A stretch of 64,000 bases of DNA from contig NZ_JAGINM010000019.1 in NCBI RefSeq assembly GCF_017876095.1, positions 62,001 through 126,000 of the forward strand. Reading direction: 5' to 3'. This DNA is from Azospirillum agricola. Its GTDB lineage: Bacteria; Pseudomonadota; Alphaproteobacteria; Azospirillales; Azospirillaceae. The notes below the pieces were generated by a model. That model saw only the letters and a program-made list of their open reading frames with translations. It searched no databases and was not told the origin of the DNA. Shown in pieces: positions 1 through 9,420 of the stretch. The position numbers and the translations under genes were made by a program. Numbering within the stretch: the first letter of the stretch is position 1; each line of letters opens with the position of its first letter.

Positions 1-2541
1 GCTCAGCAGGATCGTCCTCAGCGCGTTCAGCTCCCCGGCCGCTCCGGCGTCGTCGAGATGGTCGTGGAACAGTTGCAGCAGCGCCGGCACGCTGTTCCAC
101 AGCGTCACGCCATGCTCGCGCACCAGCCGCCGCCACGCCGCCGGTTCCGGGGCGGGCGAGGAGGGCGGCACGACCAGGGTGCCGCCGGCCGCCAGCGTGC
201 CGAAGATGTCGTAGACCGACAGGTCGAAGCCGAGCGACGAGACCATCAGGCAGACGTCGCCCGGCCCGATGCCGTGGCGGGCGTTGACGTCGAGGATGGT
301 GTTGAGCGCCGCGCGATGCTCGATCATCACGCCCTTGGGCGTGCCGGTCGAACCGGAGGTGAAGATCACGTAGGCGAGATCGCCGGGACCGGCCGGGTCG
401 CGGAAGGGGGCCGGAGGGCCGCCCGACAGCAGCTCCCCGCCGACGGGAAGAAGGGTCGGGCCGCTCCCGGCTGGCTCCTTCCCGTCCGATCCCTTCCCGT
501 CCGCCGGGGGGACCAGAGCCAGCCGGGCGCCACCCTGTTCCAGCAGCGTGGCGATGCGGCCGGCGGGAAGCGCCGGGTCGATGGGGAGATAGGCGGCCCC
601 CGCCTTCAGGATCGCCAGCACGGCGGCGACCTGTTCCCAGCCCCTGGGCAGCAGGACGGCGACCAGCTCGTCGGCGGCCACGCCCCGTTCGGCGATCCGG
701 CCGGCGATCCGGCCGGCAAGGCGGTCGCTGGCGGCGTCGAGCTGCGCGTAGGTCAGGGCGCGCGCGCCGTCGCGCAGGGCGACGGCTTCCGGCCGCCGGC
801 GCGCCTGATCGAGGAACGGGTCGTGCAGCCGCCGGAAGCCGCCGGGCGGCGTCCAGGCGGTGGCGTTGATCGCGGCGCGCCGTCGGACTTGCGCGGCGGG
901 GAGGCGGTCATGCCGGCCGGTCCAGGCGGCGTCGCCGTCCGCCAGGGCGCGCAGGGTGGCGAGGTGGGTGTCGGCGATCAGCGCCACCAGCCCGTCCGGG
1001 AAGGCGTCCGCGACATGGTCCCAGTTCAGCACCAGATCCCCGCCGCATTCGAGCGCCTGATGATCGATCAGGGTCTGCGGGGTCTGCACCGCCGCCCGGA
1101 CGATCCGGCCGAAGCGGGCCACGGCGTCGAGGTAGCTGCGGCCGGTCCCCAGCGCGCTGGTGAAGACGAAGGGCATCAGCGCCCTGTTGGGGGCGTTGCG
1201 GGCGGCGGCGACCTTCGCCAGCGCCTCCACCCCGCTGACGAGGCTGTGGTCGAGGTCGCGCCACAATTGCCGTTGCACCGCATGGGCCAACGCCTCGAAG
1301 GGCGCGCCGGGTGCCGCGTCGACCTCCAGCAGGACCAGCGACGTGAAGTCGCCGATGACCCGCTCCAGATCCAGCGTGGGGGAGGCGCGGTCGAACAGGG
1401 TGGTCGTCAGGGTGAAGCGGCGCTCGCTGCTCCAGCGCGCCAGGGTCGCGGCGTAGGCGGCCATCAGCAGCGCCGATCCGGTCAGGCCGCGGGCGTGGGC
1501 GCGCTCCCGCAGCCGTTGCCAGTCGCCGGCCGGCAGGACGGTCTGCACCCGCGCGAAGCGGGGAGGCGTCAGCGTTTCGACCGCGCGGGCGAGCGGAAGT
1601 TGCGGCCCGAGCGGCAGGGTGGCGGCCCGTTCCTCCCAATAGTGCCGTGCCCGTGCCGCCTGGGGGGAGGCGGCGAGCCGTTCGCGTTCCCGCACATAGG
1701 CCCGGAAGCCGGTGCCCTGCGGCGGCCCGTCCGTGGCCGTGCCGTCATACTGGCGCCACCACTGGTCGACCCAGATTTCCAGCGATTTCAGGTCGAAGAG
1801 CAGGATGTCGAAGCCGATGTGCAGGAGCCAGCCGGTGTCCGTCAGGCGGGTCAGGCGGATGTCGAACAGCGGCCAGCGGTCGGCCGGCAGGATCGCCTGC
1901 TCCATCCCCTCGCGCAGCGCGGCGATCCGCTCCGCGCGGGCCCCGTCCGGCAGGGCGCGCAGGTCGGCGCAGGGGATGGCGAGGCGGGGGACCGTCGCCA
2001 GCACGCGCTGTGTCCCGTCGGCGCCGATCACCGCGCGCAGCATCGGGTTGGCGCGGATGGTGGCGTTCAGCGCCTCCTCCAGCCGGCCGGGATCGAGCTC
2101 GGCCGCCTCGACCTCGATGTAGCCGTGGGCGGCGACGCCCCCCAGCTCGAAATGCGGGTCGCGGCCCAGCCAGTAGGCGCGCTGGATGTCGGTCAGCGGG
2201 AAGGGGGCGTGGGGGTCGCCGCCCGCGTCGGCGTCTTCCGCGCCGTCACCTCCCGCGCCGTCGCCGGGCGGGGCCGGAGCGGCGGCGGCCCGCCGGATCA
2301 GGGCGAACCAGCCGTCGACGCTGGGCGACGCCGCCAGGTCGCTGAAGGACACGTCGATCCCCTGCTGGGCGAGCAGGGCCGGGAGCTTGATGAGCGACAG
2401 CGAGTTCAGCCCCAGCTCGATCAGGTTCTCGCCGGTGCCGAACTCGTCGGGTCCGGCGCCCAGCTCGCGCGCGGCGAAGGCGCGCAGGGCCTCCACCGTC
2501 CAGGCGTCGGGGGAGGCGGGGAGAGCGGTCTGGTCGGGCAT
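1..2541 (-). CDS. NRPS, aryl carrier-Cy-A (C-terminus off the left edge), PchE/HMWP2-like
   Basis: The first 847 codons of a nonribosomal peptide synthetase are present and the rest lies beyond base 1. An N-terminal carrier domain carries the phosphopantetheine site LGLNSL (Ser about 47). A heterocyclization domain follows (about 100-530) with an intact DxxxxDxxS motif (DILLFDLKS). An adenylation domain begins at about 560, with core A3 FTSGSTGTPKG, and is cut near A5. The visible part of its specificity code (D, L, Y, N, L, S) fits cysteine. A carrier ahead of the first Cy domain is the PchE/HMWP2 layout, so it is probably the aryl carrier loaded with salicylate by the ligase two genes upstream; condensation with cysteine would give hydroxyphenyl-thiazoline. 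It starts 5 bp after the lyase gene and lacks a strong ribosome site, which suggests translational coupling. Later domains, including any terminal thioesterase, cannot be seen. Confidence 0.9.
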   Translation of the reverse strand, partial: MPDQTALPASPDAWTVEALRAFAARELGAGPDEFGTGENLIELGLNSLSLIKLPALLAQQGIDVSFSDLAASPSVDGWFALIRRAAAAPAPPGDGAGGDGAEDADAGGDPHAPFPLTDIQRAYWLGRDPHFELGGVAAHGYIEVEAAELDPGRLEEALNATIRANPMLRAVIGADGTQRVLATVPRLAIPCADLRALPDGARAERIAALREGMEQAILPADRWPLFDIRLTRLTDTGWLLHIGFDILLFDLKSLEIWVDQWWRQYDGTATDGPPQGTGFRAYVRERERLAASPQAARARHYWEERAATLPLGPQLPLARAVETLTPPRFARVQTVLPAGDWQRLRERAHARGLTGSALLMAAYAATLARWSSERRFTLTTTLFDRASPTLDLERVIGDFTSLVLLEVDAAPGAPFEALAHAVQRQLWRDLDHSLVSGVEALAKVAAARNAPNRALMPFVFTSALGTGRSYLDAVARFGRIVRAAVQTPQTLIDHQALECGGDLVLNWDHVADAFPDGLVALIADTHLATLRALADGDAAWTGRHDRLPAAQVRRRAAINATAWTPPGGFRRLHDPFLDQARRRPEAVALRDGARALTYAQLDAASDRLAGRIAGRIAERGVAADELVAVLLPRGWEQVAAVLAILKAGAAYLPIDPALPAGRIATLLEQGGARLALVPPADGKGSDGKEPAGSGPTLLPVGGELLSGGPPAPFRDPAGPGDLAYVIFTSGSTGTPKGVMIEHRAALNTILDVNARHGIGPGDVCLMVSSLGFDLSVYDIFGTLAAGGTLVVPPSSPAPEPAAWRRLVREHGVTLWNSVPALLQLFHDHLDDAGAAGELNALRTILLS

Positions 2542-2546
2542 GGCGC

Positions 2547-2972
2547 TCACGCTCGGCTGGAGGGGGCGGGGGGCGCGTCGGGCAACGCGTCGGGCCGCGC
2601 GTCGGGTTGCGCGCCGGCCCGCGCGCGGGTCCAATGCGCGACCTGCTGCTGGATGAACCACTGGATGATCTGGCTGAACAGCGGCACGACGAAATCGGGG
2701 TTCAGCCCGTGCCGCTCGGCCCAGCGCCGCCGTTCCGGCAGCATGGCGGCGACGCGCTCGGGCGCCGGGATGCTCGCGGCGTCCGGCTTGAAGCGCGCGG
2801 CGGCCAGCACGTAGCCGAGCCGCAGGCCGAGCAGCCCGACGATGGTCTCGTCGATGCGGTCGATGGCCCGGCGCACGTCGCCCAGGTCGCGGCAGGCGTC
2901 GGGGCCGGCGGTGCCGAGGCCGAGCGTTTCGGGGGTGGGGATCGGCGCCGTGGGGAGCGGCTGGTCGGGCAT
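2547..2972 (-). CDS. pchB: Isochorismate pyruvate lyase (PchB-like)
   Basis: A 141-residue chorismate mutase-fold protein that should split isochorismate into salicylate and pyruvate in the cytoplasm. The helical core matches the PchB pattern closely: IREAIDRID-like (VRRAIDRIDETIV), AARFKPDAASIPAPERV, AAMLPERRRWAE, and the final helix FSQIIQWFIQQQVAHW. PchB is about 100 residues. The extra length is a Pro/Ala-rich N-terminus of about 25 residues and an Arg/Asp/Ala/Pro-rich tail of about 25 residues, both low-complexity. The gene sits 4 bp after the salicyl-AMP ligase and 5 bp before the carrier-Cy-A NRPS, so synthesis, activation and loading of salicylate are co-expressed. The neighbouring separate isochorismate synthase supports the two-enzyme (pyochelin) route rather than a bifunctional Irp9/YbtS enzyme. 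Confidence 0.92.
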   Translation of the reverse strand: MPDQPLPTAPIPTPETLGLGTAGPDACRDLGDVRRAIDRIDETIVGLLGLRLGYVLAAARFKPDAASIPAPERVAAMLPERRRWAERHGLNPDFVVPLFSQIIQWFIQQQVAHWTRARAGAQPDARPDALPDAPPAPSSRA

Positions 2973-2976
2973 CGGC

Positions 2977-4638
2977 TCAGCCCTCCGTTCCGGTGGCGGG
3001 GGAGGCCCGATGGGCCTGTTTCAGCATCTCGCGCAGGACCTTGCGGCTGACCTTGCCGACCCCGGTTTCCGGGAAGCGGTCGAGGAAGCGGAACTGGTCG
3101 GGAATCTTGAAGGCCGCCAGACCCTTCAGGCGCAGGTGGCGGGTCAGCGCCAGCGGCTTCAGCCCGGCGTCGCGGGGGATGACGAAGGCGCAGACGCGCT
3201 CGCCCAGCTCCGCGTCGGGCAGCCCGACCACGGCGGCGTCGTGGACCCCCTCATGGGCGAGCAGCAGATTCTCCACCTCCTCGGGCGACAGCTTCTCGCC
3301 GCCCCGGTTGATCTGGTCCTTGTCGCGCCCCGACAGGATCAGCGACCCGTCGCCCGTCACCCGCACGATGTCGCCGGTCCGGTAGAAGCCGTCCGGCGTG
3401 AAGGCGGCGGCGTCGTGCTCCGGGATGCGGTAATAGCCGCGGATCGTGTAGGGGCCACGGGTCAGGAGCTGTCCGGGCTCGCCGGGGGGCACGTCGTTTC
3501 CCGCCTCGTCGACGACGCGGATCTCGTCGGCCGGCGACATCGGGCGCCCCTGGGTGAGGGCGACGGTCTCGTCGTCGTCGTCGAGGCCGGTGCAGCAGAT
3601 CAGCCCCTCCGCCATGCCGAACACCTGCTGGAGCCGGCAGCCGAGCGTGGGCCGGACGCGGCGGGCGGCCTCGCGGCCCAGCTTGGCGCCGCCGACCTGG
3701 AGCGTGCGCAGGCTCGACCGGTCGCGCCGCGACGCCGGGGCCTCCTGCATCCACAGCAGGGCCAGCGGCGGGACCAGCGAGGTGAGGGTCACGCGGTGCC
3801 GCTCGATCAGGGCGAAACCGGTCTCCGGTCCCGGATCGGGCGCCAGCACCGCCGTGCCGCCCGACAGCAGCGTTCCCATCACGCCGGGGCAGGCGAAGGG
3901 GAAGTTGTGGGCGATGGGCAGGGCGCAGAGATAGACGGTGCCGGCGTCCATCCCGCTGGCCCGCGCGGCGGTGGCGATGTTGTAGAGATACTCGTCGTGG
4001 CGCCGGGGGATCAGCTTGGGCACGCCGGTGGTGCCGCCGGAGATCTGGAAGACCGCGACGTCGCCGGGACGGGCGGCGTCCTCCGGGAACGGTCCGGCGG
4101 CGGCGCGGAGGCTGTCGAGCGGCGTGAACTCCTCCGCCGCGCCGTCGATCACGACATGCGTCAGACCGGGGGCCTCCGCTCGCAGCTCGCGCGCCAGGGC
4201 GCGGTGGTCGAAGCCGTTCAGCCGGTCGGTGGTGACGAACAGCCTGGCCCCCGCGAAGGCGCAGAAGCGGCCGATCTCCAGCCGCCGGTGCGAGGGCAGG
4301 GCGAGGACCGGGACGGTTCCCAGCCGGGTCAGCGCCAGCACGGTCTCGACGAAGGCGACGCTGTTGGGAAGCTGGACCACCGCGCGGTCGCCCCGGCCGA
4401 GGCCGAGCGCCGCGAAGCCGCCGGCCAGAACCTCCACCCGGCGGGCGAGGTCGGCGTAGGAGACGCGCGTGTCGCCCTCGATCAGCGCCGTCCTCGCGCC
4501 GTGCCGGGCGGCGGCGCCGGCCAGCATGCCGGCGAAGGTTTCGTCGCCCCAGTATCCGGCGGCGCGGTAGCGGGCGCGGTACGCCTCCGGCCAGCCGGGG
4601 CAGTCGGCGTTCAGCGCGGCGTGCTCGTCGATGTGCAT
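2977..4638 (-). CDS. pchD: Salicyl-AMP ligase (PchD/YbtE-like)
   Basis: A 553-residue stand-alone aryl acid adenylating enzyme of the DhbE/EntE/YbtE family; it activates the aryl acid with ATP and transfers it to an aryl carrier protein. Visible motifs: phosphate loop ISGGTTGVPK, the aryl pocket LPIAHNFPFACPG, GMAEGLICCTG, YRTGDIV, and the catalytic C-terminal lysine region TGVGKVSRKVL. The Cys in the NFPFACPG pocket is the residue seen in salicylate-using enzymes, where dihydroxybenzoate enzymes have Ser. Together with adjacent isochorismate pyruvate lyase and isochorismate synthase genes this points to salicylate; 2,3-dihydroxybenzoate is unlikely because no EntA/EntB-type genes are present. 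It lies 37 bp after the isochorismate synthase gene. Confidence 0.93.
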   Translation of the reverse strand: MHIDEHAALNADCPGWPEAYRARYRAAGYWGDETFAGMLAGAAARHGARTALIEGDTRVSYADLARRVEVLAGGFAALGLGRGDRAVVQLPNSVAFVETVLALTRLGTVPVLALPSHRRLEIGRFCAFAGARLFVTTDRLNGFDHRALARELRAEAPGLTHVVIDGAAEEFTPLDSLRAAAGPFPEDAARPGDVAVFQISGGTTGVPKLIPRRHDEYLYNIATAARASGMDAGTVYLCALPIAHNFPFACPGVMGTLLSGGTAVLAPDPGPETGFALIERHRVTLTSLVPPLALLWMQEAPASRRDRSSLRTLQVGGAKLGREAARRVRPTLGCRLQQVFGMAEGLICCTGLDDDDETVALTQGRPMSPADEIRVVDEAGNDVPPGEPGQLLTRGPYTIRGYYRIPEHDAAAFTPDGFYRTGDIVRVTGDGSLILSGRDKDQINRGGEKLSPEEVENLLLAHEGVHDAAVVGLPDAELGERVCAFVIPRDAGLKPLALTRHLRLKGLAAFKIPDQFRFLDRFPETGVGKVSRKVLREMLKQAHRASPATGTEG

Positions 4639-4675
4639 GATGGTCCTGTGCGGGATGGAAACGGGGGTGGGGGCG

Positions 4676-5911
4676 TCAGAAGCCGAGCGCGGCCAGCATG
4701 GTCTTGAGCTTGGCCGCGGTCTCCTCCAGCTCCGCCTCGGGGTCGGAGCCGTGGACGATGCCGGCCCCGGCGAACAGCCGGGCGCGGCGGCCCCGGATCT
4801 CGGCGCAGCGCAGGGAGACGGCCCATTCGCCGTCGCCCCCGGCGTCGCACCAGCCGACCATGCCGGCGTAGAGGCCGCGGCCGACCCCCTCCAGCTCCGC
4901 GATGGCGGCGACGGCCGCGTCGGTCGGCGTGCCGCCGACGGCCGGGGTCGGGTGCAGGGCGAGCGCCAGCTCCAGCGCGCCGGCGTGGGGGGCGCGCAGC
5001 TCGCCGACGATGGGGGTGGAGAGGTGGATGACCGGGCCGGCGGCGACCACGCCGGGCGTGGCCGGAACCTCGATGGTCCGGCAGAAGGGGCGCAGCGTCT
5101 CGGCGACGGCGCGGGCGGCGAAGGCGTGCTCGTGCCGGTCCTTCTCCGAGGCGAGCAGCCGTTCGACGCGGCGCGCGTTCTCCGCCGGGTCGGGGCTGGC
5201 GGCGATGGTGCCGGCCAGCGGGGTGGCGTGGACCCGGCCGCCCACCCTGCGCACCAGCAGCTCCGGGCTGGCGCCGAGGAAGACGCCGGCGTCCCGCCCC
5301 GTCTCGGGCGGCAGCGGGACGGAATAGAGGAAGCTGGCCGGGTGGCGGCGGATCAGGGCGGCCAGGACGCGGCCGGGGTCGATGGGCTCGTCGGCCTCCA
5401 GATCCAGGCTGCGGGCGAGCACCAGCTTGGCGAGCCGCCCCTCCGCGATGCGGGCCAGCCCGCCCGCCACCGCCCGCCGGTAGCCGTCCGGGTCGGGCAG
5501 CGGATGGGCGCGCGGCGGCCGGGGTGGCGTGGCCGGGGTGGTGGCCGTGCCGGGCAGCCGCCGCAGCGCCGCCTGCCAGCCGGCCGGGGACAGCCGGTCC
5601 AGGTCGCGCGGAACGATCAGCCGGCTGGGCCCCGACACGTCGAAGGGGATGGCGCCCATGACGACCGGGGCGCGGCCGTCGCGCCGGGCGGCCTCGAACA
5701 GACGGGCGAGGCGGCGGGCCGGATCGCCGGCGCCCTTGTCCGGATCGCCATCCGAATCGCCGCCCGGATCGGCCGCGTGGGCGATCCCGTGCCCGACCAT
5801 GCGGTTCGAGGGGGACAGGAAGACCACGGCGTCGGCGAGTCCGCCGGGCTCGACGAGCGGGGCGGCCGGGTCGCGGTCCGGCGGCGGTGCCACGGGCAGG
5901 GGGTGCGTCAT
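4676..5911 (-). CDS. pchA: Isochorismate synthase (PchA/EntC/MenF family)
   Basis: A 411-residue chorismate-utilising enzyme converting chorismate to isochorismate, the first step of salicylate supply. The C-terminal chorismate-binding fold holds the family motifs KLVLARS, FLGASPELLV, the TPLAGTIAAS turn, ASEKDRHEHAF, LHPTPAVGGTPTDAA and LYAGMVGWCDAGGDGEWAVSLRCAEI. The N-terminal 150 residues are Pro/Ala/Asp-rich and poorly conserved. The start overlaps the stop of the upstream Cy-A-PCP gene in an ATGA, indicating translational coupling. Because a PchB-type lyase is encoded separately, this enzyme is expected to stop at isochorismate. Confidence 0.9.
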   Translation of the reverse strand: MTHPLPVAPPPDRDPAAPLVEPGGLADAVVFLSPSNRMVGHGIAHAADPGGDSDGDPDKGAGDPARRLARLFEAARRDGRAPVVMGAIPFDVSGPSRLIVPRDLDRLSPAGWQAALRRLPGTATTPATPPRPPRAHPLPDPDGYRRAVAGGLARIAEGRLAKLVLARSLDLEADEPIDPGRVLAALIRRHPASFLYSVPLPPETGRDAGVFLGASPELLVRRVGGRVHATPLAGTIAASPDPAENARRVERLLASEKDRHEHAFAARAVAETLRPFCRTIEVPATPGVVAAGPVIHLSTPIVGELRAPHAGALELALALHPTPAVGGTPTDAAVAAIAELEGVGRGLYAGMVGWCDAGGDGEWAVSLRCAEIRGRRARLFAGAGIVHGSDPEAELEETAAKLKTMLAALGF

Positions 5912-8900
5912 CGCGCGGTGTCCGATGATGGGGAGGGGGGAGGCGGGCCGGGAAGGGGGGTGGGCGGCGGCAGCGTCCGGATGTGGGCCTCCAGCGCGGC
6001 CAACGAGGTGTGGACGAACAGGTCGGTGACGTGCAGGTCGATGCCCAGCTCGTTGCGGATGCGGGCGTGCGCCTCGACCAGCGTCAGCGAGGTGGCGCCC
6101 AGCTCGAAGAAGCCGGCGTCCGGCGGCAGCGTCCGCCCGCCGACGGCCTGGACCAGGATGTCGCGCAGCGCGGCGCGCGGCCCGCCCGGCAGGGATGTGG
6201 GCAGGGATGTGGGCGGTTCCGCCGCGCCGGTCCCCGCCCCGGCGGGATCGGGCGGGAGGTCAGCCAGCGCGCGCGGGTCGATCTTGCCGTTGGCCGACAG
6301 CGGCAGCGCCGCGTGGACGAGGATGCGGCGCGGCACCATGTAGGCCGGAAGCAGGGCGCGGCAGTGCGCCCGCAGCTCCGCCTCGGTCGGGGCGGCGCCG
6401 TCCGTGCGGGCGACGTGGGCGACCAGTCGCGCGGCGCCGCCGCGTGCGTCCGTTCCGCCCTGGACCAGGGCGGCGGCGCGCTCGACGGCCGGGTGGCGTT
6501 CGAGCGCGTGGGTGATCTCCCCCAACTCGATCCGGTGGCCGCCGAGCTTCACCTGCCCGTCCTCGCGTCCAAGGAACTCCAGCGTGCCGTCCGGCCAGAA
6601 GCGGCCGAGGTCGCCGGTGCGGTAGAGCCGCCCGCCGCCGTCCGGCGCCTCGACGAAGGCGGCGGCGGTCCGCTCCGGATCGCCCCAATAGCCGGACGCC
6701 AGCCCGAGCCCGCCGATGTGGAGCTGGCCGGGCACGAGGTCGGGGCGGTCGGCGCCGTGGCGGTCCAGAACCCGGTAGCGCTGGTGGCGCAGCGGCAAGC
6801 CGTAGGGGACGGAGATCCAATGGCCGGGCACCGCGTCCACCGCCTGCCAGTTCGACCAGATGGCGGCCTCGGTCGCGCCGCCGAGCGCCACCAGCCGGGC
6901 CGCCGGCGCCAACGCGCGCAGCCGGGCGCACAGGCCGAGCGGCACCCAGTCGCCGCTGACCAGGGCCAGCCGCAGGGTGACGGGCGGCGCGGCGTCCGAT
7001 GGGGCGGGCGATGCGGCCCCGGCGCCGCCGCCGCCGCCGAGCCAAGCCAGCAGCATGTCGAGCAGCGTCGGCACCGAATTCCACACCGTCACGCCGTGGG
7101 CGGTCATCAGCCGGTGCCAATGCTCCGGGTTGCGCTCCTGCCCCGGATCGGGGATCACCAGCGCCGCCCCGGCGGCGAGCGGCGCGAACAGGTCGTAGAC
7201 CGACAGGTCGAAGTTCAGCGCCGACAGGGCGAGGACGCGGTCGCCCGGCCCCATGCCGAAGCGGGCGGCCATGTCGTCCAGCGTGTTGCGCACCGCCCCG
7301 TGGGTCAGGGTGACGCCCTTGGGGATGCCGGTCGATCCCGAGGTGAAGATGACGTAGGCGACATCGCCGGGCGCGGTCGGCGCGCGTTGCGCCGCCAGTT
7401 CGGCCAGGGATGTGTCGGGCAGTGGGTCGGAGAGGGAGACGGGCAGCGCGGGGATGCCGTCCCCGGCGGGCCGGGCGCCGTCCGCCGCGACGATCCGCGC
7501 GGCGGGCCGCGCCTGCTCCAGCATCGCCGCGACGCGCGCCGCCGGCAGGTCGGGGGCGACCGGCACATAGGCGGCCCCGGCGTGCAGCGCGGCCAGCACG
7601 GCGACCGCCTGCAACGGCCCCTTGCCGAGCTGGACGGCGACCCGGTCGCCCGGCCGCACCCCGGCGTCGCGCAGCCGCCGCGCCAGCCCGGCGGCGTGGC
7701 GCGCCAACTCGCCGTGGGTCAGCCGCCCGCCGCTCCACAGCAGGGCGTCGGCACCGGCGGTGCGGGGAAGGTTATCCCAGAAGGCGTCGGCGAGCCCGCC
7801 GGGCGGCGGGGCGGCGGCGGGATCCGGCCGGTGGAGGGCGTCGCGCACCGCCATCTGCGCCGGCGGCGGACGGCGGTCCGGCGCCCGGTCCCACAGGGTT
7901 TCGTCGTCGGCCAGCGCCTCCAGTGCCTGCGTGTAGGCGGCGAAGGCGGCACCCACGGCGTCGAGGTCGAGCGCCGCCCCGGCGGCGTCCCAGTTGAAGC
8001 CGAGCCCGCCCCTTTCCTCGTAGAGCTGATGGTCGAGCGCCACCTGCGGGGTCTGGCTGACGCCGTGGACCTGGGTCCAGCCCAGCCCGCCGACCGCGTC
8101 GGCGTCGTCGCCGATCAGCAGGCTGGTGAAGACCACCGGCATCAGCGAGCCGCTGAAGTCCCCGCGCAGCCGCGCCAGCTCGCGCAGCAGATCGACGCCG
8201 GCGACGGCGCCGTGCTCCAGCCGCTCCAGCAGGGCGGTCTGGGTGCGCGCGGCCTGCTCGGCCAGCGGCCGGTCCATGCCGTCGAAGCCGAGCAGCGTGG
8301 TGTTGGTGAACTCGCCGAGCACCCGCGTGATGTCCGGGTGCAGCGGCGGGCGGTTGAACAGGGTGACGTTCAGCGCGACGTCCTCGTTGCGGCTCCAGCG
8401 CGACAGGACATTGGCGAAGACCGTCGCCAGCGCGCTGGTCGGCGTCACCCCCCGCGCGCGGCAGACGCGCTTCCAGGACTGCCAGCGCGCCTTGGGCAGA
8501 TGGCCGTGGAAGCGGGTGAAGCGGCCCCGCCCGGCGTCGCCGCCCGTCCCCGGCCGGGGGGCCGGCAGGCGGGGCGCCGGGGGCAGCTTGGGAAGCGCGG
8601 CGTTCCAATAGGTCCAGGCCCGCGCCCGGCCGGCCTCCGCGCCGGCCCCCTGGGTGGCCATCACCACGTCGCGGAAGGTCAGGGCGGGCGGCGGCGGTTC
8701 GGGCCGGCCGTCGAGCAGGGCGAACCATTCGCGGAAGAAGAGCTGGCTGCTCCAGGCGTCGAGCGCGATCAGGTCGACACAGGAATGCAGCCGCACCCGG
8801 TCGCCGTCGCGCGTCCAGTGCAGGTCGAACAGCGGCCAGCGCTGCGGGTCGCGGATCCGTTCGCCGATCTCCCGCCGCAGGGCGGCGATCCGCGCGTCGC

Positions 8901-9420
8901 GCTCCGCCTCGGGCAGGCCGGTCAGGTCGGTGACGGGGATGCGGTAGGTCGGAACCGTCTCCAGCACCACCTGCCGTCCGCCGGGACGCAGCACCGTGCG
9001 CAGCATCGGGTGGCGGGCGATCACCCGGTTCAGGCAATCCTCGGCGCGGGCGACATCCACGCCCGCGCGCTCGAACTCGATGTAGCTGTTGGCGGCGACC
9101 CCGCCGAGGTCGAGCGCGTCGGAGCGGCCGACCAGATAGGCCTGCTGGATCGGCGTCTGCGGGAAGGGGGCGTGGCGGTTGTCCGGATCGGCGCGGAGGA
9201 CCGGCGCCGCGGGCCCGTCGTCGGCCGCGAGCCGGTCGATCAGCGCCTGCCGGTGCGCCCGCACCCGCGCCTTGCGGTCGGCGGTCATCGCCCCGGCCGG
9301 CGCCTTGAAGCGGAGCTGGCCGTCCTCCAGCCACAGCCGGATGTTGTGGCGCTCCAGCTCGTCGAGCAATTGGGCGAGCAGTTGGGGGAGCGGTTGGGGA
9401 AGAGGCTGGGGGAGGCTCAT
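5908..9420 (-). CDS. NRPS module TubC dock-Cy-A-PCP (cysteine)
   Basis: A 1170-residue single NRPS module. The first 65 residues form a TubC-type docking domain (ELERHNIRLWLEDGQLRFKA followed by an APAGAMT turn and a helix). The Cy domain (about 85-520) has an intact DLIALDAWS motif near 217 and the PQVALDHQ motif. The adenylation domain (about 545-1030) has A3 FTSGSTGIPKG and code residues D-L-Y-N-L-S-L-I-W, one change from the yersiniabactin/pyochelin cysteine code. The carrier has ELGATSLTL (Ser about 1108). The protein therefore adds and cyclises one cysteine to thiazoline. It starts at an ATGA overlap with the Cy-A-PCP-Ox gene and ends in an ATGA overlap with isochorismate synthase. A Pro-rich C-terminal tail follows the carrier. 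The start is fixed by the docking domain directly after it; the frame upstream is non-homologous. Confidence 0.92.
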   Translation of the reverse strand: MSLPQPLPQPLPQLLAQLLDELERHNIRLWLEDGQLRFKAPAGAMTADRKARVRAHRQALIDRLAADDGPAAPVLRADPDNRHAPFPQTPIQQAYLVGRSDALDLGGVAANSYIEFERAGVDVARAEDCLNRVIARHPMLRTVLRPGGRQVVLETVPTYRIPVTDLTGLPEAERDARIAALRREIGERIRDPQRWPLFDLHWTRDGDRVRLHSCVDLIALDAWSSQLFFREWFALLDGRPEPPPPALTFRDVVMATQGAGAEAGRARAWTYWNAALPKLPPAPRLPAPRPGTGGDAGRGRFTRFHGHLPKARWQSWKRVCRARGVTPTSALATVFANVLSRWSRNEDVALNVTLFNRPPLHPDITRVLGEFTNTTLLGFDGMDRPLAEQAARTQTALLERLEHGAVAGVDLLRELARLRGDFSGSLMPVVFTSLLIGDDADAVGGLGWTQVHGVSQTPQVALDHQLYEERGGLGFNWDAAGAALDLDAVGAAFAAYTQALEALADDETLWDRAPDRRPPPAQMAVRDALHRPDPAAAPPPGGLADAFWDNLPRTAGADALLWSGGRLTHGELARHAAGLARRLRDAGVRPGDRVAVQLGKGPLQAVAVLAALHAGAAYVPVAPDLPAARVAAMLEQARPAARIVAADGARPAGDGIPALPVSLSDPLPDTSLAELAAQRAPTAPGDVAYVIFTSGSTGIPKGVTLTHGAVRNTLDDMAARFGMGPGDRVLALSALNFDLSVYDLFAPLAAGAALVIPDPGQERNPEHWHRLMTAHGVTVWNSVPTLLDMLLAWLGGGGGAGAASPAPSDAAPPVTLRLALVSGDWVPLGLCARLRALAPAARLVALGGATEAAIWSNWQAVDAVPGHWISVPYGLPLRHQRYRVLDRHGADRPDLVPGQLHIGGLGLASGYWGDPERTAAAFVEAPDGGGRLYRTGDLGRFWPDGTLEFLGREDGQVKLGGHRIELGEITHALERHPAVERAAALVQGGTDARGGAARLVAHVARTDGAAPTEAELRAHCRALLPAYMVPRRILVHAALPLSANGKIDPRALADLPPDPAGAGTGAAEPPTSLPTSLPGGPRAALRDILVQAVGGRTLPPDAGFFELGATSLTLVEAHARIRNELGIDLHVTDLFVHTSLAALEAHIRTLPPPTPLPGPPPPSPSSDTAR